Assembly: GCA_002711565.1 (NCBI GenBank)
Contig: PARP01000072.1
Location: forward strand, 1-50,560
Source of the DNA: Bacteroidota bacterium
GTDB taxonomy: Bacteria; Bacteroidota; Bacteroidia; Bacteroidales; GCA-2711565
Direction: 5' to 3'
DNA length: 50,560 nucleotides
Shown: piece after piece, positions 1-7,194 of the stretch
Layout of the letters: every line of letters begins with the position of its first letter
Numbering within the stretch: position 1 is the stretch's first letter
Position numbers and translations under genes: made by a program
The notes under the pieces: generated by a model
Seen by the model: only the letters and a program-made list of their open reading frames with translations
Databases searched by the model: none
Told to the model about the DNA's origin: nothing

Positions 1-221
1 ACCATGATCTTCGATTTGGATTCACTTAAATCCAACTTTTGAATTATCTCTTCTGTATCTGCCATTTGAGGAATGGCTTTATGCGATACAAAAGATCCGA
101 TATCGACCGAATCAAAGCCAACTTTAATAAGTTCCTGAATGTATTCGAGTTTTTTATTCGTAGGGATAATTTGCTTTAATCCCTGAAAGGCGTCTCTGGG
201 AGTTTCAATAATTTTGACCAT
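1..221 (-). CDS. Hydroxymethylglutaryl-CoA lyase, N-terminal part (cut by window edge)
   Basis: Reverse-strand reading from the ATG at 221 gives about 73 residues beginning MVKIIETPRDAFQGLKQ, with a later SFVSHKAIPQMAD segment. The RDxxQ catalytic and metal-binding motif and the F-V-S-x-K-x-(I/V)-P-Q-M-A-D block are characteristic of HMG-CoA lyase, which splits HMG-CoA into acetyl-CoA and acetoacetate at the end of leucine breakdown. The rest of the gene lies beyond position 1, so the catalytic cysteine cannot be checked. Its neighbour, the DUF5916 gene, lies 37 bp upstream in the same direction. This is probably the true lyase of the pathway, because the second HMGL-family protein at 3486-4493 lacks the usual cysteine. 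Confidence 0.85.
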   Translation of the reverse strand, partial: MVKIIETPRDAFQGLKQIIPTNKKLEYIQELIKVGFDSVDIGSFVSHKAIPQMADTEEIIQKLDLSESKSKIM

Positions 222-258
222 CACTTCAAATATAATAAATGATGGTCAAAATATCTAG

Positions 259-2709
259 TTAAGATCTACCTTTCAATTTTTGCCAATCGATATAATAGAG
301 CAGCTTTAATGATAAGCTATTCTGTGAAGGCATATCAAAGAGATTTCCGAAGTTTCGTGTAAATGAATGTGTTCTTATGTAGTCCTCTCGTTCATCTACA
401 GCATATTTCCAGATCAATGATAATTCGCTTCCTGGCGCAAATCTCCACGAATAGATCAGGTTAATATTAAATGAATTGTAATTTACATCATGATTTCCTG
501 TATAAGTTGAAGGTAAAACATAACCATCATCCTGTAACTCATAGAATGAATCATATTCTGCTCTTCTCCAATAATGTCTGAGTCTAAAGCTCACTGTCAT
601 ATCCCTAGTAAAGACATAATTGGCGGTCAGTGTATTTACAAAATTGGTAATATCGCCCTGACCAAAATAGATATGCTCAGGATCTGAATTATTTACAACC
701 TTAAAATATGAATCCAGGTCATAGGCAAACTCATGACTCATGAAAAATCTATTGCTAAACCTAATTGTTGGTGTAATTGAGATATAATGACGTTTTTGAT
801 TATAATCAGCATATTCTCTGCTGTTTTTCTCATAAGCCATCACAACTTTTAAGGAAACTTTTTTACTGTTATTTGTTGCAACTGAAAATCTTACGCCTGT
901 CCATGGAGACCATCTGAAGTTTACACCTTCAAGGCCTGTGTGGTAATAATCATTCCAACCATCAGCAGATTTGCTAATTAATAATCCTAAATTCCAAAAA
1001 TTCTTTAAAGTCATATCACTATTCAGCTGAATCAGAATTCCATTATGAGTTCTTGGGTTGTATAAATATGTATGTTCCAGACTTAATTTATTGTACCAGC
1101 TATTAAAGATTCCACGAGGTTTATAGAAATTAAATGATATGTCTCCTTTGAATGAGAATAAGTTATTATGTGCAATGTATCCCATATCATTAGGATCATA
1201 GCTGTCGCTCATTACATTTTGTTCAATACCAAACCTGAAATTTCCATGAATTTTAGAAAACCTCCAGAAATATGAATGTCCTATTTCGTTATCTGTATCT
1301 TTATAATACTTCTGACTAACAATTGCTTTACCATTTATTGCATAGGTGTTTTTGTTATTTGCAAGGCGAAAATCGGCACCAGTTACATTTGCCATATATT
1401 CGCTGTCTTTACTCCACACATTCGTATTGAATATACTCACATAAGAATTATTCTTAAGGGTTTGTTCCAATACGATCATACTATAGTTAGTTAATCCTTC
1501 AGTATTTACCTCTTCTATTTCATTCCTCTGATTCTTAACTTTTGCATATGTTGCACCTGCGATGGCATTAAACACTCCAATACCTAATCCTTTATTTGTT
1601 CTTCCAGAGATTTTTGTAGCATTGATTAGTTTAGCTTCTGCAGGATTCTCCAACACTTCTGTATAGGTTCCTTCATTAAACCTTTGATTGATCTTATTAA
1701 AACCACGAGGGTTTTCACCTATTCTTTTTGAATAGAAAACATTTCCTCTATTAAAGAGCTCTGTTCCTTCTGTAAAGAATGGCCGTTTTTCTTCAAACTG
1801 AGTTTCAAACTGAGATAGGTTTAAAATCTGATCATCTGGTTCAACCTCACTAAAATCAGGTATGAGCATCATATCTAAAGTGAAGCTCTCATTAATTCCA
1901 TACTTCACGTCTAATCCACCACTCAATTTAAATTTATAGCCATCTTCACTTCTGTACTTAATGAATTTTGAAGTAAAATAAGGAGTAAATGAAAGTCTTA
2001 ACGGAGGTTCTATATTGTTAAGACCAGTAAGTATTGCACCTTGTTTAATAGTCCCGTCTATTTCATTATCTACATAAGCGAATGCGTTCCATTCTTTCAA
2101 ACGTCTGATCTGTCTCCAAACATTAAACCCCCATTCTTGTTCTTCAATATCTAAAAATCTTAATTCAGAGAAAGGTATTTCAAATTCAATTGTCCAATAA
2201 TCATCATCAATATGAACTTCTGATTTCCATACTGCATCCCAATTAGTGTTCCAAATAATATGTGAACCTTGATCAGACATTTTACGATCTAATTGTACAC
2301 CAGCAGGACTTACTCCGAATTCATATCCATTGATACCATCATTAAATGGATACAATGCAAGAATTAATAAATCTGTATTTAATTCACTTGAAGGTGCATC
2401 TCTTCTATTCATTCCTTTTACTACATCCGATCTCTTATCATACATTTTAGCCGCAAAATAAATTGCACGATCATCATAAGCGAATTGAATTTCTGTTTCT
2501 GAACTTACCTGACCTCCATTTAAAGGTAAGTTTTGTGTGAAATTTTTACCAATTGGAATAGTCTTCCAAACATCATCATCCAACTTCCCATCAATCTTGG
2601 GAGGATTTTCAATTCTCACAGCTTTCAATTCCGGTTTTATTTGCTGAGCATAGCTGATAGTAAATATACCAAGCAACAATATAAAAGCTAAGAAGATTCC
2701 TTTTTTCAT
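259..2709 (-). CDS. DUF5916 outer-membrane beta-barrel protein with N-terminal CBM9-like domain
   Basis: This is an 816-residue exported protein. A signal peptide covers about residues 1-21 (Lys-rich start, hydrophobic core, then AYAQ). Residues about 28-230 resemble a CBM9-like beta-sandwich, with the typical I-D-G-K-L-D-D-x-x-W entry motif. The remainder, rich in alternating aromatic strands, matches the DUF5916 barrel-like region (motifs D-F-S-x-V-E-P-D and F-E-E-K-R-P-F-F). Such proteins are widespread in Bacteroidota and are thought to sit in the outer membrane; substrates are unknown. It lies between two HMGL-family genes, which may be chance or may mean it is co-transcribed with the lyase 37 bp downstream. 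Function is not established. Confidence 0.85.
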   Translation of the reverse strand: MKKGIFLAFILLLGIFTISYAQQIKPELKAVRIENPPKIDGKLDDDVWKTIPIGKNFTQNLPLNGGQVSSETEIQFAYDDRAIYFAAKMYDKRSDVVKGMNRRDAPSSELNTDLLILALYPFNDGINGYEFGVSPAGVQLDRKMSDQGSHIIWNTNWDAVWKSEVHIDDDYWTIEFEIPFSELRFLDIEEQEWGFNVWRQIRRLKEWNAFAYVDNEIDGTIKQGAILTGLNNIEPPLRLSFTPYFTSKFIKYRSEDGYKFKLSGGLDVKYGINESFTLDMMLIPDFSEVEPDDQILNLSQFETQFEEKRPFFTEGTELFNRGNVFYSKRIGENPRGFNKINQRFNEGTYTEVLENPAEAKLINATKISGRTNKGLGIGVFNAIAGATYAKVKNQRNEIEEVNTEGLTNYSMIVLEQTLKNNSYVSIFNTNVWSKDSEYMANVTGADFRLANNKNTYAINGKAIVSQKYYKDTDNEIGHSYFWRFSKIHGNFRFGIEQNVMSDSYDPNDMGYIAHNNLFSFKGDISFNFYKPRGIFNSWYNKLSLEHTYLYNPRTHNGILIQLNSDMTLKNFWNLGLLISKSADGWNDYYHTGLEGVNFRWSPWTGVRFSVATNNSKKVSLKVVMAYEKNSREYADYNQKRHYISITPTIRFSNRFFMSHEFAYDLDSYFKVVNNSDPEHIYFGQGDITNFVNTLTANYVFTRDMTVSFRLRHYWRRAEYDSFYELQDDGYVLPSTYTGNHDVNYNSFNINLIYSWRFAPGSELSLIWKYAVDEREDYIRTHSFTRNFGNLFDMPSQNSLSLKLLYYIDWQKLKGRS

Positions 2710-2907
2710 TTTTCTTTGGTTAATTAGTTAAAACTTCGATCCATATTCGGAGTTAGTTTTATCTGGTGCATTCGTTCATAGGCAGGCAAGTATAAGGGAG
2801 CCCTCATTGATCTTATGAGACAAAGCTTAGAAGAAACACCATAAAAAAATGTTAAGAAACTGTTAGATTATAAAAATCCTGCATATTTATTGATATATGC
2901 TAATAAA

Positions 2908-2934
2908 AAAGGCCGACTTTTATTAGCCGGCCTT
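2908..2934 (-). terminator. Rho-independent terminator (minus strand)
   Basis: An inverted repeat with arms AAGGCCGAC and GCCGGCCTT (one mismatch) and an 8-nt loop. On the minus strand it is followed by a T-rich run. It sits 24 bp past the stop codon of the HMGL relic at 2958-3120, so it was probably that gene's terminator. Confidence 0.65.
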
Positions 2935-2957
2935 CCAAATATTAATATCACAGAATA

Positions 2958-3120
2958 TTATCTGCCTGTTAATTCTTTAGGTACTCTACCATTTTTTATG
3001 GATTCAGATCTTAATTCTCTACCACAGATGCGTTCAACCATCGCACCAATCTCAAGAACCTTATCAACGTTTAATTGGGTAACAATACCTTCTGGAGGAA
3101 TTATAGTCTGTGCCTGACAG
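2958..3120 (-). pseudogene. Relic 3' end of a duplicate HMGL-like gene
   Basis: The minus strand encodes a tail that reads TQLNVDKVLEIGAMVERICG, then RELRSESIKNGRVPKELTGR and a stop. The last 40 residues match the C-terminus of the intact HMGL-like protein at 3486-4493 at 37 positions (N/D, A/R and V/I differ). Upstream of about 3100 the reading frame no longer resembles the family, and there is no start codon or N-terminal domain. The fragment is therefore the 3' remnant of a second copy, lost by deletion, that still has its own terminator. An ORF on the opposite strand here is only its shadow. Confidence 0.8.
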
Positions 3121-3149
3121 CAAAACCTAAAAAGCTATTTATCATGAAC

Positions 3150-3174
3150 CGAACAATAAAAAGTTCGTTTTTTT
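3150..3174 (+). terminator. Weak hairpin followed by T-run (plus strand)
   Basis: Arms CGAAC and GTTCG flank an A-rich 8-nt loop and are followed directly by seven T residues. The stem is only five base pairs, so this is a weak candidate, and no intact plus-strand gene ends just before it. Confidence 0.3.
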
Positions 3175-3189
3175 GAAGGCCGGTTGTAA

Positions 3190-3372
3190 CCTTACCCCTT
3201 TTCGGACAAAGCTAATTTAGACATTTATCAGTATAACAGTTTGAAAATTATCAAAAAATTTAAAGGCAAAAAACATAAGATTTATACCTCAGGATTATCT
3301 AAAGGAATATACTTAGTTATGGTAATAAATAAAAATGGCAAGTATACAACCAAAGTCATTATCGACAAATAG
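3190..3372 (+). pseudogene. Orphan C-terminal T9SS type A sorting domain fragment
   Basis: After an in-frame TAA at 3187-3189, the plus strand is open to the TAG at 3370-3372. It encodes about 60 residues containing ANLDIYQYNSLKII, then SGLSKGIYLVMV and a terminal KYTTKVIIDK. The L-S-K-G-I-Y-L-V core and the final Lys-rich strand are the hallmark of the type A sorting signal that targets proteins through the type IX secretion system. There is no start codon and no passenger domain, so this is the 3' stub of a lost secreted protein. It shows that the organism or its ancestor used T9SS export. Confidence 0.75.
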
Positions 3373-3393
3373 AATTTACTAGTGATCTAAAAG

Positions 3394-3428
3394 CTAAGGC
3401 TAGTGTCATTTATAGATACTAGCCTTAG
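3394..3428. terminator. Perfect 11-bp inverted repeat between converging genes
   Basis: CTAAGGCTAGT and ACTAGCCTTAG pair perfectly around a 13-nt loop. It lies between the T9SS relic (plus) and the HMGL-like gene (minus), so a bidirectional transcription stop is likely, although no long T-run follows on either strand. Confidence 0.5.
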
Positions 3429-3437
3429 ATATTTGCA

Positions 3438-3460
3438 GTTCTTTACTTTGTAAAAAGAAC
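3438..3460. terminator. Second hairpin downstream of the HMGL-like gene
   Basis: GTTCTTTAC pairs with GTAAAAAGAAC with a two-base bulge and a 3-nt loop. It lies 25 bp past the stop of the HMGL-like gene on the minus strand. It is probably part of the same termination region as the hairpin at 3394-3428. Confidence 0.35.
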
Positions 3461-3485
3461 ATATTAAAACTTTAAGAAATTAAAA

Positions 3486-4493
3486 TTATCTACCCGTTAA
3501 TTCTTTAGGGATTCGTCCATTCTTTATAGATTCTGAACGTAATTCACGACCACAAATGCGTTCCACCATTCTACCTATTTCAAGCACTTTATCTACATCC
3601 AATTGTGTATCAATTCCCATTTCATCCATCATAACAACCATATCTTCCATTGTAACAAGTCCAACCTTGTTTGGATCGTTATAGTAATAAGCTCCTGTTC
3701 CCGATACAGGAACACCGCTGATGAAGTTCGCAGGCTGTCCGCCAAGACCACCCATAGTTGCTTCATAATTTGTCATACCAGCTTGAAGGGATGCTAAAAC
3801 ATTAGCTAATCCCCAACCTCTGGTTTCATGGAAATGCACAATATGCTTCTCAGGATGTGGTATCGCATCTAATAACATTGAATAGTATTTATATACACGG
3901 TCTGGTGATGCTGAACCATCATGATCGGCGTGCTCTACATCATCACAGCCCATATCTAGCCAGCGTTTAGTGAAATCGATGGCAGTTTTCATATCGGTAG
4001 GACCTTCGATCGGGCATCCCCAAATAGTACTTACAGTACCATTTACTTTAATCCCTGCGTCTTTACATTTTGGGATCCATTCTTCACACATTTTGAAATA
4101 CTGTTCAATAGTCAGGCCTGAGTTTTTGAATTGATGAGATTCACTAGTAGAGATCATAACCAAGATGCGATCCGGGCCCCAGCCTTCCAATTTTGCCTTA
4201 ATTGCACGATCGATTGCACGCTCTCTGATCGTTACTGCAGTTACGCTAACATCGTCAAGAAGATGTTTAACTTTTTTGCTGTTTCTGAGACGCTTTAGAA
4301 GGTCATCAGCATCGGCGAATTGAGGCATTCCTTTAGGATTTCCAAGGTTTGTTGCTTCGAAATGTTTGAAGCCTGCGAGAACCAGTTGCTCTAAGACCCA
4401 AAGTTTGGCTTCGGTAGGAATGAATTGTTCTTCATGTTGAAAGCCATCACGAACGGTAATATCTCCAATTGTTACTTTTTTAGGATAATTCAT
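3486..4493 (-). CDS. HMGL-like (DRE-TIM metallolyase) family protein with altered active site
   Basis: This 335-residue TIM-barrel protein keeps the family's metal and substrate motifs: R15-D16-G-F-Q near the N-terminus and H220-x-H222 in a H-F-H-E-T-R-G segment. The loop that in HMG-CoA lyase carries the catalytic cysteine (GGLGGCP) reads GGLGGQP here (Q253), so a classical HMG-CoA lyase reaction is unlikely. It is divergent from the carboxyltransferase gene at 4770, and two copies of a shared palindrome lie between them, so it very probably serves the same leucine-type pathway. Possible roles are another C-C lyase step or handling of the carboxyl donor. A relic second copy lies at 2958-3120. 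The specific reaction is unknown. Confidence 0.75.
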   Translation of the reverse strand: MNYPKKVTIGDITVRDGFQHEEQFIPTEAKLWVLEQLVLAGFKHFEATNLGNPKGMPQFADADDLLKRLRNSKKVKHLLDDVSVTAVTIRERAIDRAIKAKLEGWGPDRILVMISTSESHQFKNSGLTIEQYFKMCEEWIPKCKDAGIKVNGTVSTIWGCPIEGPTDMKTAIDFTKRWLDMGCDDVEHADHDGSASPDRVYKYYSMLLDAIPHPEKHIVHFHETRGWGLANVLASLQAGMTNYEATMGGLGGQPANFISGVPVSGTGAYYYNDPNKVGLVTMEDMVVMMDEMGIDTQLDVDKVLEIGRMVERICGRELRSESIKNGRIPKELTGR

Positions 4494-4516
4494 AATGTGT
4501 AATTTATAATTGATTT

Positions 4517-4528
4517 AATTTATTAGGT
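4517..4528 (-). promoter_or_regulatory. Shared leader motif (minus: ACCTAATAAATT)
   Basis: The minus-strand word ACCTAATAAATT lies 24-35 nt upstream of the HMGL-like start codon. The same word or a close variant occurs before four other catabolic genes (17704, 23514, 28341, 29162). The role is unknown; a transcript 5' end element or translation enhancer is possible. Confidence 0.4.
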
Positions 4529-4610
4529 TTTTCATTCTACTTCCACATTTTTTGAATAACTTACCATCGAAAAAACGAGATAATCACAAACTACAAAAAA
4601 CGTATTTGAC

Positions 4611-4626
4611 TGTTAATCAACTAACA
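4611..4626. promoter_or_regulatory. Operator-like palindrome, copy 1 (TGTTA-N6-TAACA)
   Basis: TGTTA and TAACA flank the 6-bp centre ATCAAC. It is one of four matching palindromes in the window, here in the divergent region between the HMGL-like and carboxyltransferase genes. TetR-type repressors often bind sites of this size; no such regulator is encoded in the window. Confidence 0.55.
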
Positions 4627-4659
4627 ATAACTAGATTTTCAATTTTCACAAAAATTAGT

Positions 4660-4667
4660 TATACTTG
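4660..4667 (+). promoter_or_regulatory. Promoter -7 element for the carboxyltransferase operon
   Basis: TATACTTG matches the Bacteroidota consensus TAnnTTTG at all but one base. The operator palindrome at 4676-4697 begins eight bases later, over the expected transcription start, which would suit repression. Confidence 0.45.
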
Positions 4668-4675
4668 CACTACTG

Positions 4676-4697
4676 AGTTGTTAATCGAGTAACAACT
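4676..4697. promoter_or_regulatory. Operator-like palindrome, copy 2 (AGTTGTTA-N6-TAACAACT)
   Basis: Perfect 8-bp arms AGTTGTTA and TAACAACT around ATCGAG. This is the best copy of the shared motif and lies just after the predicted -7 element of the gene at 4770. Confidence 0.65.
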
Positions 4698-4769
4698 AAA
4701 GTAAAAATACAAAAATTTTGATAGTTTGTTGGAATGCAAACAAAAAAATGTTCATCTAAATAGAAAGCC

Positions 4770-6377
4770 GTGTTTAAATTAGAAACTAAAATCGACCCGA
4801 GTTCTGAGGAGTTTAAAAAGAACAAAGAGGGTTTCCTGAAGATCTTAACAGAATACAGAGAAATCCTGAAACAAGTTACAAAAGGGGGATCGGAAAATGC
4901 GATCGATAAACACAAATCCAGAGGTAAACTACTGGCAAGAGAACGCATCGACAAACTGATAGACCCAAACACTCCATTCCTGGAGCTTTCTTCTCTAGCC
5001 GCTTACAATGTTTTCGATAATGGTCATCCTTCCGCAGGGATCGTTACCGGAATTGGTGTAATTCAAGGTAGAGAAACTATTATTATTGCCAATGATGCTA
5101 CCGTTAAAGGCGGTACCTATATAAAAGAAACCATTAAGAAACATCTTCGTGCTCAGGAAATTGCTATGGAGAATCATTTACCATGTGTTTATATGGTAGA
5201 CTCGGGCGGTGTTTTCTTACCTGAACAAGCAAATGTATTCCCTGACAGAGATCACTTCGGTAGGTTTTTCTACAATCAGGCTCAAATGTCATCAATGGGA
5301 ATCCCACAAATCGCAATTGTAATGGGTTCATGTACTGCTGGTGGTGCTTATGTTCCTGCTATGAGTGATGAAACCATCATTGTTAAGAATCAAGGAACGA
5401 TCTTCCTTGGTGGACCTCCACTTGTAAAGGCTGCAACAGGTGAAGTTGTTACTCCTGAGGAATTGGGAGGAGCTGATGTTCATACCGCAGTTTCAGGCGT
5501 GGCAGATCATTATGCTGAAAATGATATTCATGCAATTCAAATATGTAGAAATATCTTTGAGAATCTGGATAATAGAGCTAAACAAGCTTTAGATCTTGCT
5601 CCAATCGAGGAACCACTTTATGATCCTGAAGAATTATATGGTATTGCTCCTATCGACTTCCGTAAAATGGTTGATCCTAAAGAGGTGATCATGCGTATAG
5701 TTGATGGTAGTAAATTCCATGAATTCAAAGAAAGATATGGTAAGACATTAATTACAGGATTCGCAAGAATTATGGGTTATCCTGTAGGTATTATTGCTAA
5801 TAATGGTGTTTTATTCAACGAATCTGCTGTTAAAGGTGCTCACTTCATCGAGCTTTGTTCAGCTCGTAAGATACCATTGGTTTTCCTTCAAAACATTACA
5901 GGATTTATCGTAGGTAAAGATTTTGAAAGAAAAGGAATTGCTAAGGATGGTGCGAAACTCGTACATGCAGTTGCTACAGCCAATGTTCCTAAATTCACTG
6001 TGATCTTTGGTGGATCATTTGGTGCAGGAAACTATGGTATGGCTGGGAGAGCATATTCTCCACGTTTATTATTCATGTGGCCAAATGCAAAGATCTCAGT
6101 TATGGGCGGAATGCAAGCTGCAAACGTTCTTATCACTGTTAAGCAAGATCAGTATAAAGCTAAAGGCAAGGAAATGCCTAAAGAAGAGATCGAAGCTTTA
6201 CGTGAAAGCATTATTAAGAAATATGACTTTGAAGGATCAGCTTACTACAGTACAGCCAGATTATGGGATGACGGAATTATCGATCCTGTAAATACGCGTC
6301 AGGTATTGGCAATGGGTATTGCTTCTTCATTGAACAAGCATATTGGTGATCCAAAATTCGGAGTATTCAGAATGTAA
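4770..6377 (+). CDS. mccB: Methylcrotonyl-CoA carboxyltransferase (MCC beta / transcarboxylase 12S-like) subunit
   Basis: A 535-residue acyl-CoA carboxyltransferase with both crotonase-fold halves. It carries the MCC-beta hallmarks [16 protein letters not shown] and [14 protein letters not shown] in the N-half, and [18 protein letters not shown] and [11 protein letters not shown] in the C-half. It moves a carboxyl group from biotin to 3-methylcrotonyl-CoA to give 3-methylglutaconyl-CoA. The start used is a GTG at 4770. It leads a tight operon, followed 11 bp later by the hydratase and then by the biotin protein. The usual partner, an MCC alpha subunit with biotin carboxylase, is absent; the partner here is the 723-residue protein at 7195. 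Confidence 0.92.
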   Translation: MFKLETKIDPSSEEFKKNKEGFLKILTEYREILKQVTKGGSENAIDKHKSRGKLLARERIDKLIDPNTPFLELSSLAAYNVFDNGHPSAGIVTGIGVIQGRETIIIANDATVKGGTYIKETIKKHLRAQEIAMENHLPCVYMVDSGGVFLPEQANVFPDRDHFGRFFYNQAQMSSMGIPQIAIVMGSCTAGGAYVPAMSDETIIVKNQGTIFLGGPPLVKAATGEVVTPEELGGADVHTAVSGVADHYAENDIHAIQICRNIFENLDNRAKQALDLAPIEEPLYDPEELYGIAPIDFRKMVDPKEVIMRIVDGSKFHEFKERYGKTLITGFARIMGYPVGIIANNGVLFNESAVKGAHFIELCSARKIPLVFLQNITGFIVGKDFERKGIAKDGAKLVHAVATANVPKFTVIFGGSFGAGNYGMAGRAYSPRLLFMWPNAKISVMGGMQAANVLITVKQDQYKAKGKEMPKEEIEALRESIIKKYDFEGSAYYSTARLWDDGIIDPVNTRQVLAMGIASSLNKHIGDPKFGVFRM

Positions 6378-6388
6378 TTTATTATTTC

Positions 6389-7180
6389 ATGACGAACTAT
6401 CAGCATATAGAATTTGAACTCGACAATAAGATCGGGACTATCTGGATGAACCGTCCGGAGAAGCATAATGCAATGAATGCCGAGATGATCGGCGAGATCA
6501 TTGATTGCTTCGAATCTGTATCTGACCTAAATGATGTTCGTGTAGTTGTTTTAAGAGGTAAAGGAAAATCATTTTGCGCAGGTGCAGATCTGAATTATAT
6601 GAAAGGCATCGCGTCTTTCGGCTTTCAGGAGAATTATGAAGACAGCCTTAAGCTTGCAAAATGTTTCAATGCCATCTACACTTGTAAAAAACCAACAATT
6701 GCTGTTGTACACGGTGCAGCAATTGGCGGTGCAAATGGACTATTAGCAGCATGCGACTTCGTTTATTGTCATGAAGAAACCAAATTCGCTTTTTCCGAAG
6801 TTAAACTTGGAATTGCACCAGCAACCATATCACCTTATGTAGTTAAACGTACAGGTGAATATAATGCTAGAGATCTTATGCTCACTGGTCGTCGTTTCTT
6901 AGGAGGTGAAGCTGAAAAATATGGTTTGGCAAACAAATCCCTCAATGAAACTGAGCTAGAAGAGCAACTTAAATTAACTATCAAATTCTTAATGACAAGC
7001 GGACCTGATGCAATGGCTGCTTGTAAAGAATTATTGTATACCATTTCTAATAAACTAGATTTTGAAAACTCTATTGATTATACGGCAAAACTGATTGCTG
7101 AACTTAGAGCATCAAAAGAAGGTCAGGAAGGAATGGCTTCATTTTTAGAAAAACGTAAACCCAACTGGGTAGAAAACTAG
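6389..7180 (+). CDS. liuC: Methylglutaconyl-CoA hydratase (enoyl-CoA hydratase family)
   Basis: A 263-residue crotonase. The oxyanion-hole segments are visible as K-S-F-C-A-G-A-D-L and G-A-A-I-G-G-A-N-G-L, with the acidic patch in F-A-F-S-E-V-K-L-G-I-A-P-A, and the protein ends FLEKRKPNW. The position between the MCC-type carboxyltransferase and its biotin partner matches liuC in liuBCD clusters, so hydration of 3-methylglutaconyl-CoA to HMG-CoA is the likely reaction. It follows the carboxyltransferase by 11 bp and precedes the biotin protein by 14 bp, so the three are almost certainly one transcript. The assignment among enoyl-CoA hydratases rests on context. Confidence 0.85.
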   Translation: MTNYQHIEFELDNKIGTIWMNRPEKHNAMNAEMIGEIIDCFESVSDLNDVRVVVLRGKGKSFCAGADLNYMKGIASFGFQENYEDSLKLAKCFNAIYTCKKPTIAVVHGAAIGGANGLLAACDFVYCHEETKFAFSEVKLGIAPATISPYVVKRTGEYNARDLMLTGRRFLGGEAEKYGLANKSLNETELEEQLKLTIKFLMTSGPDAMAACKELLYTISNKLDFENSIDYTAKLIAELRASKEGQEGMASFLEKRKPNWVEN

Positions 7181-7194
7181 ATACGATCAGACAG

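Noticed and set aside
2890-3117. 75-codon ORF on the plus strand
   Set aside because: It is the opposite-strand shadow of the HMGL relic, whose minus-strand reading matches the intact protein.
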